Assembly (NCBI RefSeq): GCF_002161235.1
Contig: NZ_NFHE01000007.1
Span: 37,292 to 101,291, forward strand
Source: Pseudoflavonifractor sp. An85
GTDB taxonomy: Bacteria; Bacillota; Clostridia; Oscillospirales; Oscillospiraceae
Direction of reading: 5' to 3'
Length of the DNA stretch: 64,000 bases
How positions within the stretch are numbered: position 1 is the stretch's first letter; each line of letters begins with the position of its first letter. The notes beneath the pieces were generated by a model. The model was not told the DNA's origin. It was given only the letters and a program-made list of their open reading frames with translations, and searched no databases. A program made the position numbers and the translations under genes. Below, piece after piece: positions 47,198 through 55,464 of the stretch.

Positions 47198-48055
47198 CTA
47201 GGCGCGGGACTTGCGCTGGCGAATCAATACCACACACACCAGCACCACCAGCGCCACCGGGGCCAGCACCCAAGCGATCTGGAAATAGGGGCTGCGCAGG
47301 GTGCTGAATATATTCTGCCACCAGGACTCGTCAATGGTGAGGTCCAAATTTTCCTCTGGCAATGTGGTGGAAGTGTACTGATAGGTGCGGGGTGCCACCT
47401 CTTCAAAGGGCAGGTTGCTGTATTTCAAAACCGGCATATCCTCGTCCAAATTCAGGTTGATGGTCAGGTTGGAAAAATCCTTCCACAGAGCAGCCGGTTG
47501 GAGATAGTATTTCAAATCTCCCCGCTTGGCATCAAAGTCGTAGTCGGGATATCCGCCCAGGGCATAGGTGTAAGACACCACCACCTGGCTCTCCTCCCCC
47601 GGCTCAAAGGTCAGTTCAAAGGAGATGGCATCCACCGTCCGTTCCTGCACGTCGGCCACATCTCCAGTACTGAGCACCACATACTTCCAATCCGCTGTCT
47701 GGATTTGAGTGGAGTAATTCAGCGCATACCGATCCACGGTAAAGGGCGCCGCTTCCCCGTCCACCGTCACCTCCACGTTCCCCTGTTCCACATTGGGGGA
47801 GAGAAACATGGACGGGGTCACCACCTGCTCCTGGGTGGTGTTTTTCATGGTATAGGTTACCACCATATCCGCTTTTGCGCCGTGCACAGTGATATCCAAC
47901 ACCTCGGACAACACAGAGATTTCCTCATTTTTCTGGAAGGTAATGGCTGAACCCACATCGGGATCGGCGGGAGCTGCCATGTTGGCCTTTGCCGTCTGGG
48001 AAAGGCTCAGAGCCATCAACAGAACCATCATCCACACATACGGTTTGCGCTTCAT
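47198..48055 (-). CDS. Extracytoplasmic protein with signal peptide and C-terminal membrane anchor, unrecognised
   Basis: A 285-residue protein: signal peptide (MKRKPYVWMMVLLMALSLSQTAKA), then a beta-rich ectodomain of about 225 residues (VVTYTMKNTTQEQVVTPSMF, SFELTFEPGEESQVVVSYTY), and a C-terminal transmembrane segment (IAWVLAPVALVVLVCVVLI) with a short basic tail. No catalytic motif or cell-wall sorting signal is visible. It lies 66 bases after the alcohol dehydrogenase gene and 34 bases before selD, so it may be in the selenium operon. Function unknown. Confidence 0.7.
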   Translation of the reverse strand: MKRKPYVWMMVLLMALSLSQTAKANMAAPADPDVGSAITFQKNEEISVLSEVLDITVHGAKADMVVTYTMKNTTQEQVVTPSMFLSPNVEQGNVEVTVDGEAAPFTVDRYALNYSTQIQTADWKYVVLSTGDVADVQERTVDAISFELTFEPGEESQVVVSYTYALGGYPDYDFDAKRGDLKYYLQPAALWKDFSNLTINLNLDEDMPVLKYSNLPFEEVAPRTYQYTSTTLPEENLDLTIDESWWQNIFSTLRSPYFQIAWVLAPVALVVLVCVVLIRQRKSRA

Positions 48056-48121
48056 GTTCCTTCCTCCTTCCGTCCATCCATCCTTACAAGTTCCTGATCC
48101 TATTATGCCTTGGGCAGGAGC

Positions 48122-49159
48122 TTACTCCATGGCAATGGCAACTTTGATAACCCCATCCCGTCTCTGCTCAAAGAGTTCATAGGCTTGGGCAATGTCTTTC
48201 AAGGGATAGGTATGGGTAATGAGGGGTGTCGTATCCAGCTTTCCCTGCTCAATGAGCCTCAGAGTCTCCGGACAGTGGCAGCCGTCCACGCCGCCGGTTT
48301 GGAAGGTCAGATTCTTGCCGTACATCTCCGGCAGAGGCAGGGATTGGGGGCCATCGTAAAGGGCCACCACCGTCACCACGGCGTTGGGGCGAGCGCACTC
48401 CCAGGCCATGCGGAAGGTGTCCGAGCTGCCCGCCACCTCCAGCACCACATCCGCCCCGCCGTGATCGCTGTGGGCCAGAACCACTTCTTGGAGCTGGTGG
48501 GGCGTGGTGGTGATCACATCCGGATGGTGTTGGCGGACAAAGGCCAGTCGGCTCTCGTCGATGTCGCAGACGATAATCCGCTTGGGGTGATACAACGCCA
48601 CACACTGGAGGGTGCACAGCCCCGTGGGCCCTGCCCCCAGAATCAGCACGGTATCCTCCTCCCCGATGTGGGAAATCTGCGCCGCCCAGTACCCAGTGGC
48701 CAGCACATCCCCCACCAACAACGCCTGTAGGTCAGTGACGGAATCGGGAATCTTGTTCAGCCCTTGGTCTGCGTAGGGTACCCGGACATACTCCGCCTGT
48801 CCCCCGTCGATGCGACAGCCCAAAGCCCAGCCGCCGTTGGGATCGGTGCAGTTGTTCACCCAGCCGTGTTGACAGAAAAAGCATTCCCCGCAAAAGGTCT
48901 CCACGTTCACCGTTACCCGGTCACCGGGCTTCACCGTGGACACGGCTGCTCCCACCTGCTCCACAACTCCCACCATTTCATGGCCCACAGTGATACCGGG
49001 TACCGCCCGGGGCACACTGCCGTGCTTGATGTGCAAGTCACTGGAGCAGATGCTGGCCAAGGTCACCTTCACAATGGCATCCCGGTCATTTTGCAGCACC
49101 GGCTTGGGCTTTTCCACAAGTTCAAAGGTTCCCTGTTTCACGTACGAATAGGCAAGCAT
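48122..49159 (-). CDS. Zinc-dependent alcohol dehydrogenase (medium-chain)
   Basis: A 345-residue medium-chain dehydrogenase. Catalytic zinc ligands include the Cys in SICSSDLH and the GHE motif VGHEMVGVVE; the structural-zinc loop CGECFFCQHGWVNNC has four cysteines; the NAD(P) motif is ILGAGPTGL. The start is the ATG at 49159 after AAGGAGGAAAG. The substrate is not predictable. It lies 42 bases after the HTH-desulfoferrodoxin gene and is probably co-transcribed with it. Confidence 0.93.
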   Translation of the reverse strand: MLAYSYVKQGTFELVEKPKPVLQNDRDAIVKVTLASICSSDLHIKHGSVPRAVPGITVGHEMVGVVEQVGAAVSTVKPGDRVTVNVETFCGECFFCQHGWVNNCTDPNGGWALGCRIDGGQAEYVRVPYADQGLNKIPDSVTDLQALLVGDVLATGYWAAQISHIGEEDTVLILGAGPTGLCTLQCVALYHPKRIIVCDIDESRLAFVRQHHPDVITTTPHQLQEVVLAHSDHGGADVVLEVAGSSDTFRMAWECARPNAVVTVVALYDGPQSLPLPEMYGKNLTFQTGGVDGCHCPETLRLIEQGKLDTTPLITHTYPLKDIAQAYELFEQRRDGVIKVAIAME

Positions 49160-49201
49160 CGTCTTTCCTCCTTCTCCAGCTGGCAGCACCCGGGTGTATC
49201 G

Positions 49202-49792
49202 TCACATCCGCACCGCTTGTTTCATCAGGCCGTGGCGGTTGCAGTAGCCATAGAGATAGCCCCGGCCCCGGAATAGGAAGCGGCACGCTGCCTCCCCTTC
49301 CGGGTACAGCTTTACCATTTGAAATTTATCGTGTGTCACATAGGCCAAAAAGGAAATGTAGTGGGACTTGGTCATGGGGTGTTTCACGGTAATGTAGGTT
49401 TCATCTTCCACCTGCTCCATCTCCACCACGTGGTGCTCGTCCATCTCCTCCGCCTCCAGGGCAGGCAGGGACACACCGCAGCAGCTGACCACCGTCTCCC
49501 CCAGGGTGTGGATCACGTTTCCACAGATGGGACAGACGTAGATTTTGGAACGAAGCATATTGGCGGACTTATTTTGGTTGATCACCGCATCCCCGTTCAT
49601 CAACTCCAACACGGAGACACCCAGAGCCGCGGACAGCGGTTCCAGCAGCGAAATGTCAGGCAAACCCTTGGCCGTCTCCCACTTGGAGATGGTCTTGCTG
49701 CTGACGTCAATCTTTTCCGCCAGCTCTGCCTGGGTCATCCGTTTTTGCTCCCGCAGCTGCTTGATGGTGTTGCCGGTTACATATTGATTCAT
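49202..49792 (-). CDS. XRE regulator fused to a complete desulfoferrodoxin (2Fe superoxide reductase) domain
   Basis: A 196-residue fusion starting at the ATG at 49792 (AGGAGCG 7 bases before). Residues 8-63 are an XRE helix-turn-helix (MTQAELAEKIDVSSKTISKWE). Residues 84-107 are desulforedoxin-like: C87PIC90GNV and C104C105G, the FeS4 ligands. Residues 115-190 are superoxide-reductase-like with candidate iron ligands H121, H138 (KHPM), H144 (SHYI), C184 and H187 (GYCNRHGL). The catalytic Lys of EKH is His120. This suggests an iron-based redox or superoxide sensor. It has its own promoter and leads into the alcohol dehydrogenase gene. Confidence 0.85.
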   Translation of the reverse strand: MNQYVTGNTIKQLREQKRMTQAELAEKIDVSSKTISKWETAKGLPDISLLEPLSAALGVSVLELMNGDAVINQNKSANMLRSKIYVCPICGNVIHTLGETVVSCCGVSLPALEAEEMDEHHVVEMEQVEDETYITVKHPMTKSHYISFLAYVTHDKFQMVKLYPEGEAACRFLFRGRGYLYGYCNRHGLMKQAVRM

Positions 49793-49826
49793 TGTAAAAC
49801 GCTCCTGTTCTAACATGATATCGCAT

Positions 49827-49855
49827 ATTGTAGCAACCGGGAGGCCCCTTCACAA
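49827..49855 (-). promoter_or_regulatory. Promoter of the HTH-desulfoferrodoxin gene
   Basis: Minus strand TTGTGA (49855-49850), 17 bases, TACAAT (49832-49827). Related elements GCATATTGTAG (49823-49833) and GCATTGTAG (about 49861-49869) repeat directly across the promoter and could be autoregulatory sites. Confidence 0.6.
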
Positions 49856-49952
49856 CCTACGCATTGTAGACCTGTGGCCTTTGTTTGTATTTTATCACAA
49901 AACAATTCCTTCCGTAAAGTGGATGCATGTCTTACGGGAGAAAGGAAATGTC

Positions 49953-50609
49953 TTACCCCCGTCCATGCTGCCGCTTGCGAAAGTCCGCCTCGATGGCGTC
50001 TTTCCAGTGTTCATCCAGGGTGGCGCAGCACCGCACGGTGCTCACCGCCTGACTGATGGTCTGATAGTTGAGCTGGGTGCCCTGACTGTCACAGTGGAAA
50101 TTCACCGCCCGGTCTGCTGCGATGCCCAGGTGCCCCGCCGTCTCCACAGCGTCGATGTTGGCCCCCAAAAAGAGAAATTCCCAACCGTATTTCTCCTTTT
50201 TCCGCTGGATCATCTTCTTAACCTGTGGGGCTGAATAACGGCGGCTGGCGTTTTCCATGCCATCGGTGGTGATGACAAACAGAGTCCGCTCCGGCACGTC
50301 CTCCCGTCGGGCATATTTATGGATGTTGCCGATGTGGTGAATGGCCCCACCCACAGCGTCCAGCAAGGCAGTGCAGCCCCGGACATAGTAGTCCTTATCG
50401 GTGATGGCGGGGACTTTCCCCATCTCCACCCGGTCATGGAGCACCTCCACTCGATCATCAAAAAGAATGGTAGAGACCAGAGCCTGTCCCGGCTCGCCCT
50501 TCTGCTTTTTCAACATGGCGTTAAATCCGCCGATGGTGTCCCTTTCCAGTCCCTGCATGGAACCGCTGCGATCCAAAATGAACACCAGTTCGGTCAACTT
50601 GTTTTTCAT
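49953..50609 (-). CDS. VWA domain protein
   Basis: A 218-residue protein consisting of a von Willebrand factor A domain. The metal-ion-dependent adhesion site is intact: DRSGS at 13-17, a Thr in the GCTALLDAVGGAI segment, and ITTDGMENAS. No signal peptide, so it is cytoplasmic. The start is ATG 50609; its AGGGGG Shine-Dalgarno touches the 3' arm of a hairpin at 50622-50659. It lies downstream of the macro-domain gene. Function unknown; cytoplasmic VWA proteins often assemble protein complexes. Confidence 0.85.
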   Translation of the reverse strand: MKNKLTELVFILDRSGSMQGLERDTIGGFNAMLKKQKGEPGQALVSTILFDDRVEVLHDRVEMGKVPAITDKDYYVRGCTALLDAVGGAIHHIGNIHKYARREDVPERTLFVITTDGMENASRRYSAPQVKKMIQRKKEKYGWEFLFLGANIDAVETAGHLGIAADRAVNFHCDSQGTQLNYQTISQAVSTVRCCATLDEHWKDAIEADFRKRQHGRG

Positions 50610-50621
50610 AAAGAAATCCCC

Positions 50622-50659
50622 CTATTCTATGTGGTTTGATTTACAACCATAGAATAGGA
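50622..50659 (-). promoter_or_regulatory. Hairpin or operator ahead of the VWA gene
   Basis: Perfect 11-base inverted repeat CCTATTCTATG/CATAGAATAGG separated by 16 bases. On the minus strand the second arm runs into GGGGG, so the Shine-Dalgarno is partly buried if the RNA folds. Confidence 0.5.
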
Positions 50660-50737
50660 GAATTTCATGTCCTTGTGGTCGCATGACAGGCGACGTTTAC
50701 CCACACGAAAGTCACCACAGCAAATATGGAGGCCCCT

Positions 50738-51748
50738 TCAACCTCCCAACAGACTCTGGTCGAAGGCGAACAGAGCCTCATTGATTTCAAAGATGTTATA
50801 GTTGCCGTGGGCAATGAAGTACTCCACAATGATATCAAATTTGCTGGAGTGAGAGAACGCGTATCCTGCTTTTTGCAGCAGTTCCCGGGCCTCTTCCAAA
50901 GGCAGCTCCAAGGCCACGGCAAAGGCCATGGCAGTGGGCTTGGACGGCTTATAGTGGATGTTAGAGCGAATTTTAGAGAACAATTTTCGGTCGATGTTAG
51001 CTTTTTTGTAGCACTGGGCGTCGGTGATGCCAGCCTGGTCGATTTTGCGCAGCAGCATCTGGGAAAAACTCTCGTCCAGCATGCCCAGAGCCTCATCCAA
51101 ACTTTCGGGCGTGGTGGCACAGGGCGCAGGTGCCCACAGGGACTTCTCTTCCAGACACACCGACTGCTGGGAGGCAAAAATTCCCCGGTGACGCTCCACC
51201 TCCCGACGGTCGGCATGCTCTTGCACATAGTTGTCGTCAATGTAGGAGGCAATGTCCGCAAACAGCTTCTCCCCAATGGTATAGGCGGCCCGATCAAACA
51301 CCACCAAATACACAGACATGTCATGGCGGAGCAAAAAGTCCCCGATGGTATCCACCGCCACCTTCAATGCCTCATCCTTAGGATAGCCATATGCCCCAGA
51401 GGAAATCAGGGGAAAAGCCACCGTTTGGCAGTCGTGCTCCAGAGCTAGCTCCAAGCTGGAGCGATACGCCGAGACCAGAAGTTCCCGTTCCCCGTGGCCC
51501 CCTCCACGCCAAATGGGGCCCACGGTGTGGATGACATGGCGCGCGGGCAAGCGGTAGCCTTTGGTGATTTTGGCCTGCCCCGTCTTACAGCCGCCCAGCG
51601 TGCGGCACTCGTCCAGCAGCTGAGGTCCTGCGGCTCGGTGGATGGCACCATCTACCCCTCCCCCGCCCAACAAACTCTCCTTGGCAGCATTGACGATGGC
51701 ATCCACCTGCATGGTGGTGATGTCGTTTCGCACGATGTACAGCGGCAT
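50738..51748 (-). CDS. Macro domain protein with C-terminal HTH-like helical domain
   Basis: A 336-residue protein. Residues ~1-165 form a macro domain binding ADP-ribose ([44 protein letters not shown]), probably an ADP-ribosyl or O-acetyl-ADP-ribose hydrolase. Residues ~215-336 are all-helical ([52 protein letters not shown]), resembling an XRE-type helix-turn-helix region. Together they suggest an ADP-ribose-responsive regulator or effector. No DarT-type ADP-ribosyltransferase is adjacent. Macro call is firm; the C-terminal function is inferred. Confidence 0.82.
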   Translation of the reverse strand: MPLYIVRNDITTMQVDAIVNAAKESLLGGGGVDGAIHRAAGPQLLDECRTLGGCKTGQAKITKGYRLPARHVIHTVGPIWRGGGHGERELLVSAYRSSLELALEHDCQTVAFPLISSGAYGYPKDEALKVAVDTIGDFLLRHDMSVYLVVFDRAAYTIGEKLFADIASYIDDNYVQEHADRREVERHRGIFASQQSVCLEEKSLWAPAPCATTPESLDEALGMLDESFSQMLLRKIDQAGITDAQCYKKANIDRKLFSKIRSNIHYKPSKPTAMAFAVALELPLEEARELLQKAGYAFSHSSKFDIIVEYFIAHGNYNIFEINEALFAFDQSLLGG

Positions 51749-51782
51749 GGATTTCCCTTCTTTCTGTGTTGGCAGCTTGGTT

Positions 51783-52433
51783 TCAAAGAATCTCGGTGCT
51801 GTGGTTTAACTGAGCCTGCAATCTTTCATAAAAGGCGATCTGCTCCTCCAGCCGTTGCCTCCACAGTGCCGTGGCCGTCTTAGTCCCCAGCGGCAGGTCT
51901 TTGAACTGGTTCAGCTTTCCCAACATGTTTGTAACCAGGTCCTGTTTTTCTTCAAACGTCATTTCACTGTATTTCAGATACTGCAACGTCTCATAAATGC
52001 GATACGCATCGTAGCGGTCGATGTTGTCCGCATCGCTGACGGTGTCGCACAACGGCGTCCGCTCCCATAGAAAGTCCGCCTGATCATCCACGTGTATGGC
52101 AATCCCGTAGCAAATCTCCTGGACCACATCCTCAGGCAAGTGCAGGCTCTCCAAAAACGGTCTGGCCAAAGCTGCGCTGCGTCGGCCATGGTTGCCCCAG
52201 TCCTCCCGCGTCTTCATCTCCTCACAGTAGGCAATGTCGTGCAGCAGTCCGGCGATGGTGGCATGGGTAGCATCGAACCCTTCCGCCTCTGCAATGGCCT
52301 TGGCAAGGTTGGCCACACGGTAAGAGTGTTCCAGGCGATAATCCCGGTCCGAAGGATTGGCCTGAAGGTACGCACTTTGGGCAAAGGTATCCTTTAAAAA
52401 TGCCTCTGCTTTTGCAATCATCTCTCGGTTCAC
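51783..52433 (-). CDS. HD domain protein
   Basis: About 216 residues with a metal-dependent phosphohydrolase HD domain: LEHSYRV (His36), [10 protein letters not shown] (His65-Asp66) and SDADNIDRY (Asp134). The start is taken as GTG 52433, 8 bases after GGGAG. It lies 34 bases upstream of the macro gene in the same direction. Nucleotide or signalling-nucleotide hydrolysis is likely, but the substrate is unknown. Confidence 0.85.
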   Translation of the reverse strand: MNREMIAKAEAFLKDTFAQSAYLQANPSDRDYRLEHSYRVANLAKAIAEAEGFDATHATIAGLLHDIAYCEEMKTREDWGNHGRRSAALARPFLESLHLPEDVVQEICYGIAIHVDDQADFLWERTPLCDTVSDADNIDRYDAYRIYETLQYLKYSEMTFEEKQDLVTNMLGKLNQFKDLPLGTKTATALWRQRLEEQIAFYERLQAQLNHSTEIL

Positions 52434-52516
52434 GCTCAACGCTCCCTTCCTCAGCTTGGTAAAACCATGTTTGATTTCATTCACCTTATCTTACCAAAAT
52501 CTCGCATCCGTTACAA

Positions 52517-52552
52517 GGAAAAGGCCGCAGGGATTCCCTGCGGCCTTTTCCT
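52517..52552 (-). terminator. Intrinsic terminator
   Basis: Minus strand GGAAAAGGCCGCAGGG paired with CCCTGCGGCCTTTTCC around 3 bases. It follows the 149-residue protein gene and separates it from the HD-macro-VWA run. Confidence 0.88.
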
Positions 52553-52569
52553 CCATATCATCCGTGCGT

Positions 52570-53019
52570 TTATGAGGGTGTGCCCCGGGTGATACTCAGG
52601 CAGTAATGGATGGGCCGCTCCGGGTTTTTCGTGTCCCAAACCTGCCTTTGCTCCAAATCTCTGATATCCTCAGGTTTGCAATCTTCCACCGAACAGGTGG
52701 CACGGTAAATCTCCGGTTTCTCGTCCTCCGAAAGCCATACCTGCCACAACTCCACACAATCGGTCTGCTCCAACGCCTGTTTGATATACTCTATGATCCG
52801 TTGGGCCCGCCCCGGAGTATACTGTGGCCACTCCAACAAAACCCCATAGACTTTGTCTGTGTAGAGCATAGCTTCTTCAAAGGGAATCAGATAAAAATTG
52901 TCATCCGCCCCGCCATCTTCGATGATCCCACGGTCCAAATCAATGTGCAGCGGATAATCCTCCTGGGGTTCCACCGCCGGCAAGGGGCAGTTGGCTGCAA
53001 GCAACGTGGCAATACTCAT
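52570..53019 (-). CDS. Hypothetical protein, 149 residues
   Basis: A soluble acidic protein with no recognised domain. It begins MSIATLLAANCPLPAVEPQ and contains DLDRGIIEDGGADDNFYLIP, VLLEWPQYTPGRAQRIIEYI and a mixed C-terminal region. Size and acidity resemble immunity-type or stress-associated small proteins, but that is speculation. AAGGAGG lies 7 bases before the ATG. It follows the YcxB-like gene by 27 bases. Confidence 0.6.
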   Translation of the reverse strand: MSIATLLAANCPLPAVEPQEDYPLHIDLDRGIIEDGGADDNFYLIPFEEAMLYTDKVYGVLLEWPQYTPGRAQRIIEYIKQALEQTDCVELWQVWLSEDEKPEIYRATCSVEDCKPEDIRDLEQRQVWDTKNPERPIHYCLSITRGTPS

Positions 53020-53046
53020 AAATGCGCCTCCTTTCTGATCCTCGGC

Positions 53047-53562
53047 TCATCCTCCGATGTTCTGGATCTGTTTTCCGGTGGTCTCCTCCAGGAAGTGGCG
53101 AAACTCCTGGAGACTCCCCCCTTCCAAAGCCGTCTTATCCATGGCCAGAGCATGATGCTTTCCCATGACAAACAGAATGTACCCTTTGGTCTCCGCCAAA
53201 GCCATAATTTTATCGTACTGCCACCGGGACTCCGCCGTCTCGGTTTTCACCACATATCCATCGGGATAAAAGGTGGTGTGGGCCGATTCCGTACCGGGCA
53301 GCGCCTTGCGCTTGGCGAAATACCCGTTGATGGCGTCCTCTTTCCACTGTATCAGCAGCAACCCCACCAGAATGGCAGCGTCTATTCCCATTCTCCATGG
53401 CTCTCCCCAGGACAGGAAAAAGGCCACCAGGGTCACCCCCATCACGATCCATGCGTAGATGTGGGCCATACGGCTGGTTTTAGCCCGGACGGTTTTCCGG
53501 ACAGCCCGCGCCATGGCGGTCAACGCTTTGGGGTTATAGGTGGTATGACATGTAAATTTCAT
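53047..53562 (-). CDS. YcxB-like membrane protein
   Basis: A 171-residue protein with two adjacent membrane segments (~33-50 and ~58-72) and a C-terminal soluble domain (TTFYPDGYVVKTETAESRWQYDKI, then LFVMGKHHALAMDKTAL) as in YcxB-type proteins, whose function is unknown. GGGGAGAG precedes the ATG. The 198-base AT-rich gap to the next (plus-strand) gene shows no other gene. Confidence 0.7.
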   Translation of the reverse strand: MKFTCHTTYNPKALTAMARAVRKTVRAKTSRMAHIYAWIVMGVTLVAFFLSWGEPWRMGIDAAILVGLLLIQWKEDAINGYFAKRKALPGTESAHTTFYPDGYVVKTETAESRWQYDKIMALAETKGYILFVMGKHHALAMDKTALEGGSLQEFRHFLEETTGKQIQNIGG

Positions 53563-53702
53563 AAAAGCTCTCCCCTCGTATGTGTTTCATCCCATTAAAT
53601 CTGGCACTAATATATCAGATAAACCCAAATTTGGGTCAAACTTTTTCTTAATTTTTCTTTATCTTTACTGCATCCATATATCATTTCCTGTCATTTCCTT
53701 CC

Positions 53703-53731
53703 TTGCTCCATCTCGCAGATATCTGTATAAT
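53703..53731 (+). promoter_or_regulatory. Promoter of the GDSL-rhodanese operon
   Basis: TTGCTC (53703-53708), 17 bases, TATAAT (53726-53731). Confidence 0.65.
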
Positions 53732-53760
53732 GGACTTCAGCTCACACAAGGAGGTGCACC

Positions 53761-54297
53761 ATGCACGTCATCTGCTTAGGAGATTCCAACACCTATGGCT
53801 ACGATCCCCGCTCCTGGCTGGGTAGTCGGTACGCCCCAGACAGCCGCTGGGTGGATATTCTGGCCCGACAGACCGGCTGGACCGTGGACAACCTGGGACA
53901 AAATGGCCGGGAGATTCCCACATCCATCCCTACCCTTCCCACGGACACGGATTTGCTGATCCTCATGCTGGGCACCAATGATCTACTCCAGGGCCGCAGC
54001 CCGGATGAGGCAGCGGCAAGGCTGGAACGCTTTCTCTCCCAGGTGCCGCTGCACCCGGAACATATGCTTCTCCTTGCTCCGCCGCCCATGGTCCTGGGGG
54101 AATGGGTGTGCAGCGCACAACTTGTGGACCATTCCCAGACTTTTGCCCGCTGTTGCCAGACTCTGGCCCAGCAACGGGGCATTCCCTTCGCCAATGCCGG
54201 GGAGTGGAACATTCCCCTGGCCTACGACGGCGTTCACTTCACCCAGCAAGGTCATCAAACCTTTGCTGCCAGACTTTTGGAGGTGCTTACACCATGA
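53761..54297 (+). CDS. SGNH/GDSL hydrolase
   Basis: A 178-residue cytoplasmic esterase-type enzyme. Block I GDSN (residues 7-10, catalytic Ser9), block III GTND (~71-74) and block V DGVHF with the catalytic Asp-His pair are present. Natural substrate unknown. AAGGAGGTG precedes the ATG, and the stop overlaps the lipoprotein ATG (ATGA). Confidence 0.92.
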   Translation: MHVICLGDSNTYGYDPRSWLGSRYAPDSRWVDILARQTGWTVDNLGQNGREIPTSIPTLPTDTDLLILMLGTNDLLQGRSPDEAAARLERFLSQVPLHPEHMLLLAPPPMVLGEWVCSAQLVDHSQTFARCCQTLAQQRGIPFANAGEWNIPLAYDGVHFTQQGHQTFAARLLEVLTP

Positions 54298-54677
54298 AAC
54301 GAAAACTGCCCTGGCTTCTCTCCCTGTTTCTTCTGCTCACCGGATGTGCCGGTGGCTCCACAGGGGGCTCCTATCAGCAGATCTCCCAGGAGGAAGCCAA
54401 AAAGATGATGGACACCCAGGATGTCATTGTCCTGGATGTGCGGGAACAAAGCGAGTATGACAGCGGTCACATTCCCAATGCCGTTTTGCTGCCGGTGGGA
54501 ACCATCGAGGAAAACACCGCCGCGGCTGTGATTCCCGAAAAGGACGCCACGGTCCTGGTCTACTGCCGCAGCGGCAACCGCAGCAAGACTGCCGCCTCTG
54601 CACTGGCCAAGTTGGGCTACACCAACATTTTTGAGTTTGGGGGCATCAACACCTGGCCCTATGAAACCGTATCATAA
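54294..54677 (+). CDS. Rhodanese-domain lipoprotein
   Basis: A 127-residue protein with a lipoprotein signal peptide (LLSLFLLLTGCAGG, lipid on Cys18) and a rhodanese domain (DVIVLDVREQSEYDSGHI) whose active-site loop is YCRSGNRS with the catalytic Cys. It is probably a surface-attached sulfurtransferase. The start ATG 54294 lies 10 bases after GGAGG and overlaps the GDSL stop. Confidence 0.92.
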   Translation: MKRKLPWLLSLFLLLTGCAGGSTGGSYQQISQEEAKKMMDTQDVIVLDVREQSEYDSGHIPNAVLLPVGTIEENTAAAVIPEKDATVLVYCRSGNRSKTAASALAKLGYTNIFEFGGINTWPYETVS

Positions 54678-54690
54678 CATTTGTATCAAA

Positions 54691-54733
54691 GACAAGGTGG
54701 AGTACCTGACCGGTGCTCCACCTTGTCTTTCTC
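54691..54733 (+). terminator. Terminator of the GDSL-rhodanese operon
   Basis: Stem GACAAGGTGGAG/CTCCACCTTGTC with a 13-base loop, then TTTCTCGTTC. Its 3' arm contains the -35 of the next promoter. Confidence 0.7.
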
Positions 54734-54751
54734 GTTCAAACACCGTATAAT
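54723..54751 (+). promoter_or_regulatory. Promoter of the 175-residue HTH gene
   Basis: TTGTCT (54723-54728), 17 bases, TATAAT (54746-54751), partly inside the upstream terminator stem. Confidence 0.65.
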
Positions 54752-54786
54752 GGCTGTGAGAGAACGAGCGAGGTGAGGTTACCACT

Positions 54787-55314
54787 ATGGCAAGAGTATC
54801 CACAAAAGAAAACAAGAACATCTACCACAAAACCCGGGAAGCGCTGCATCTCACCCGAGAGGCGGCCAGCGAACTGCTGGAGTCCATTCCCCCTGAGCGC
54901 ATTGAGCGCATCGAGAATGAACGCTGCTTCCCCCATCCGGATGAAGTTCTGGTCATGGCCAGACAGTACAAACAGCCCAGCCTGTGCAACTATTACTGTG
55001 CCAACCAGTGCCCCATCGGGCAATACTATGTCCCAGAGGTAAAAATCAAAGATCTGTCCCAAATCGTATTGGAAATGCTGGCTTCCCTCAACTCCATGAA
55101 CAAGCGCAAGGATCGCCTGATTGAGATCACCGCGGACGGAGTCATCAGCGACGATGAACTGACGGATTTTATCTTTATCCAGCAGGAACTGGAGCGCATT
55201 TCCATCACTGTGGAAACCTTGCAGCTCTGGGCCGAGCAGATGTTGGCCACCGGCGCCATTGATGTCCAGCAGTATCAGGCCTGCAAGGAGCGAATGGAAC
55301 AGCTCAAACCTTAA
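54787..55314 (+). CDS. XRE-like helix-turn-helix protein with conserved Cys cluster
   Basis: A 175-residue protein. Residues ~10-60 resemble an XRE helix-turn-helix (TREALHLTREAASELLESI, then IERIENER). A short CNYYCANQCPIGQ segment (~67-80) with three cysteines may bind metal or sense redox, and the rest is helical with ISITVETLQLWAEQML. The family is widespread in Clostridia with no known role. Confidence 0.75.
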   Translation: MARVSTKENKNIYHKTREALHLTREAASELLESIPPERIERIENERCFPHPDEVLVMARQYKQPSLCNYYCANQCPIGQYYVPEVKIKDLSQIVLEMLASLNSMNKRKDRLIEITADGVISDDELTDFIFIQQELERISITVETLQLWAEQMLATGAIDVQQYQACKERMEQLKP

Positions 55315-55464
55315 CCAGGTATTTTTCGATCTTGGTGGAAATAGACCCTCGTTTTTTGCAGAATCTGTCGTGGTATCCCGTTCCTTTCCATAGTACACTG
55401 GTTTCATCTTTGGAAGTTGTGCGCTTCCAACGGAACATACTTGGAAAGAAGGATACAAACACAT

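Noticed and set aside
50665..51324. 219-residue minus-strand frame overlapping the macro gene
   Set aside because: Alternate-frame shadow of the macro-HTH protein, Trp/Cys/Pro-rich with no domain.
53563..53700. AT-rich gap considered as a small RNA locus
   Set aside because: No promoter-terminator pair or stable stem other than the GDSL promoter itself.
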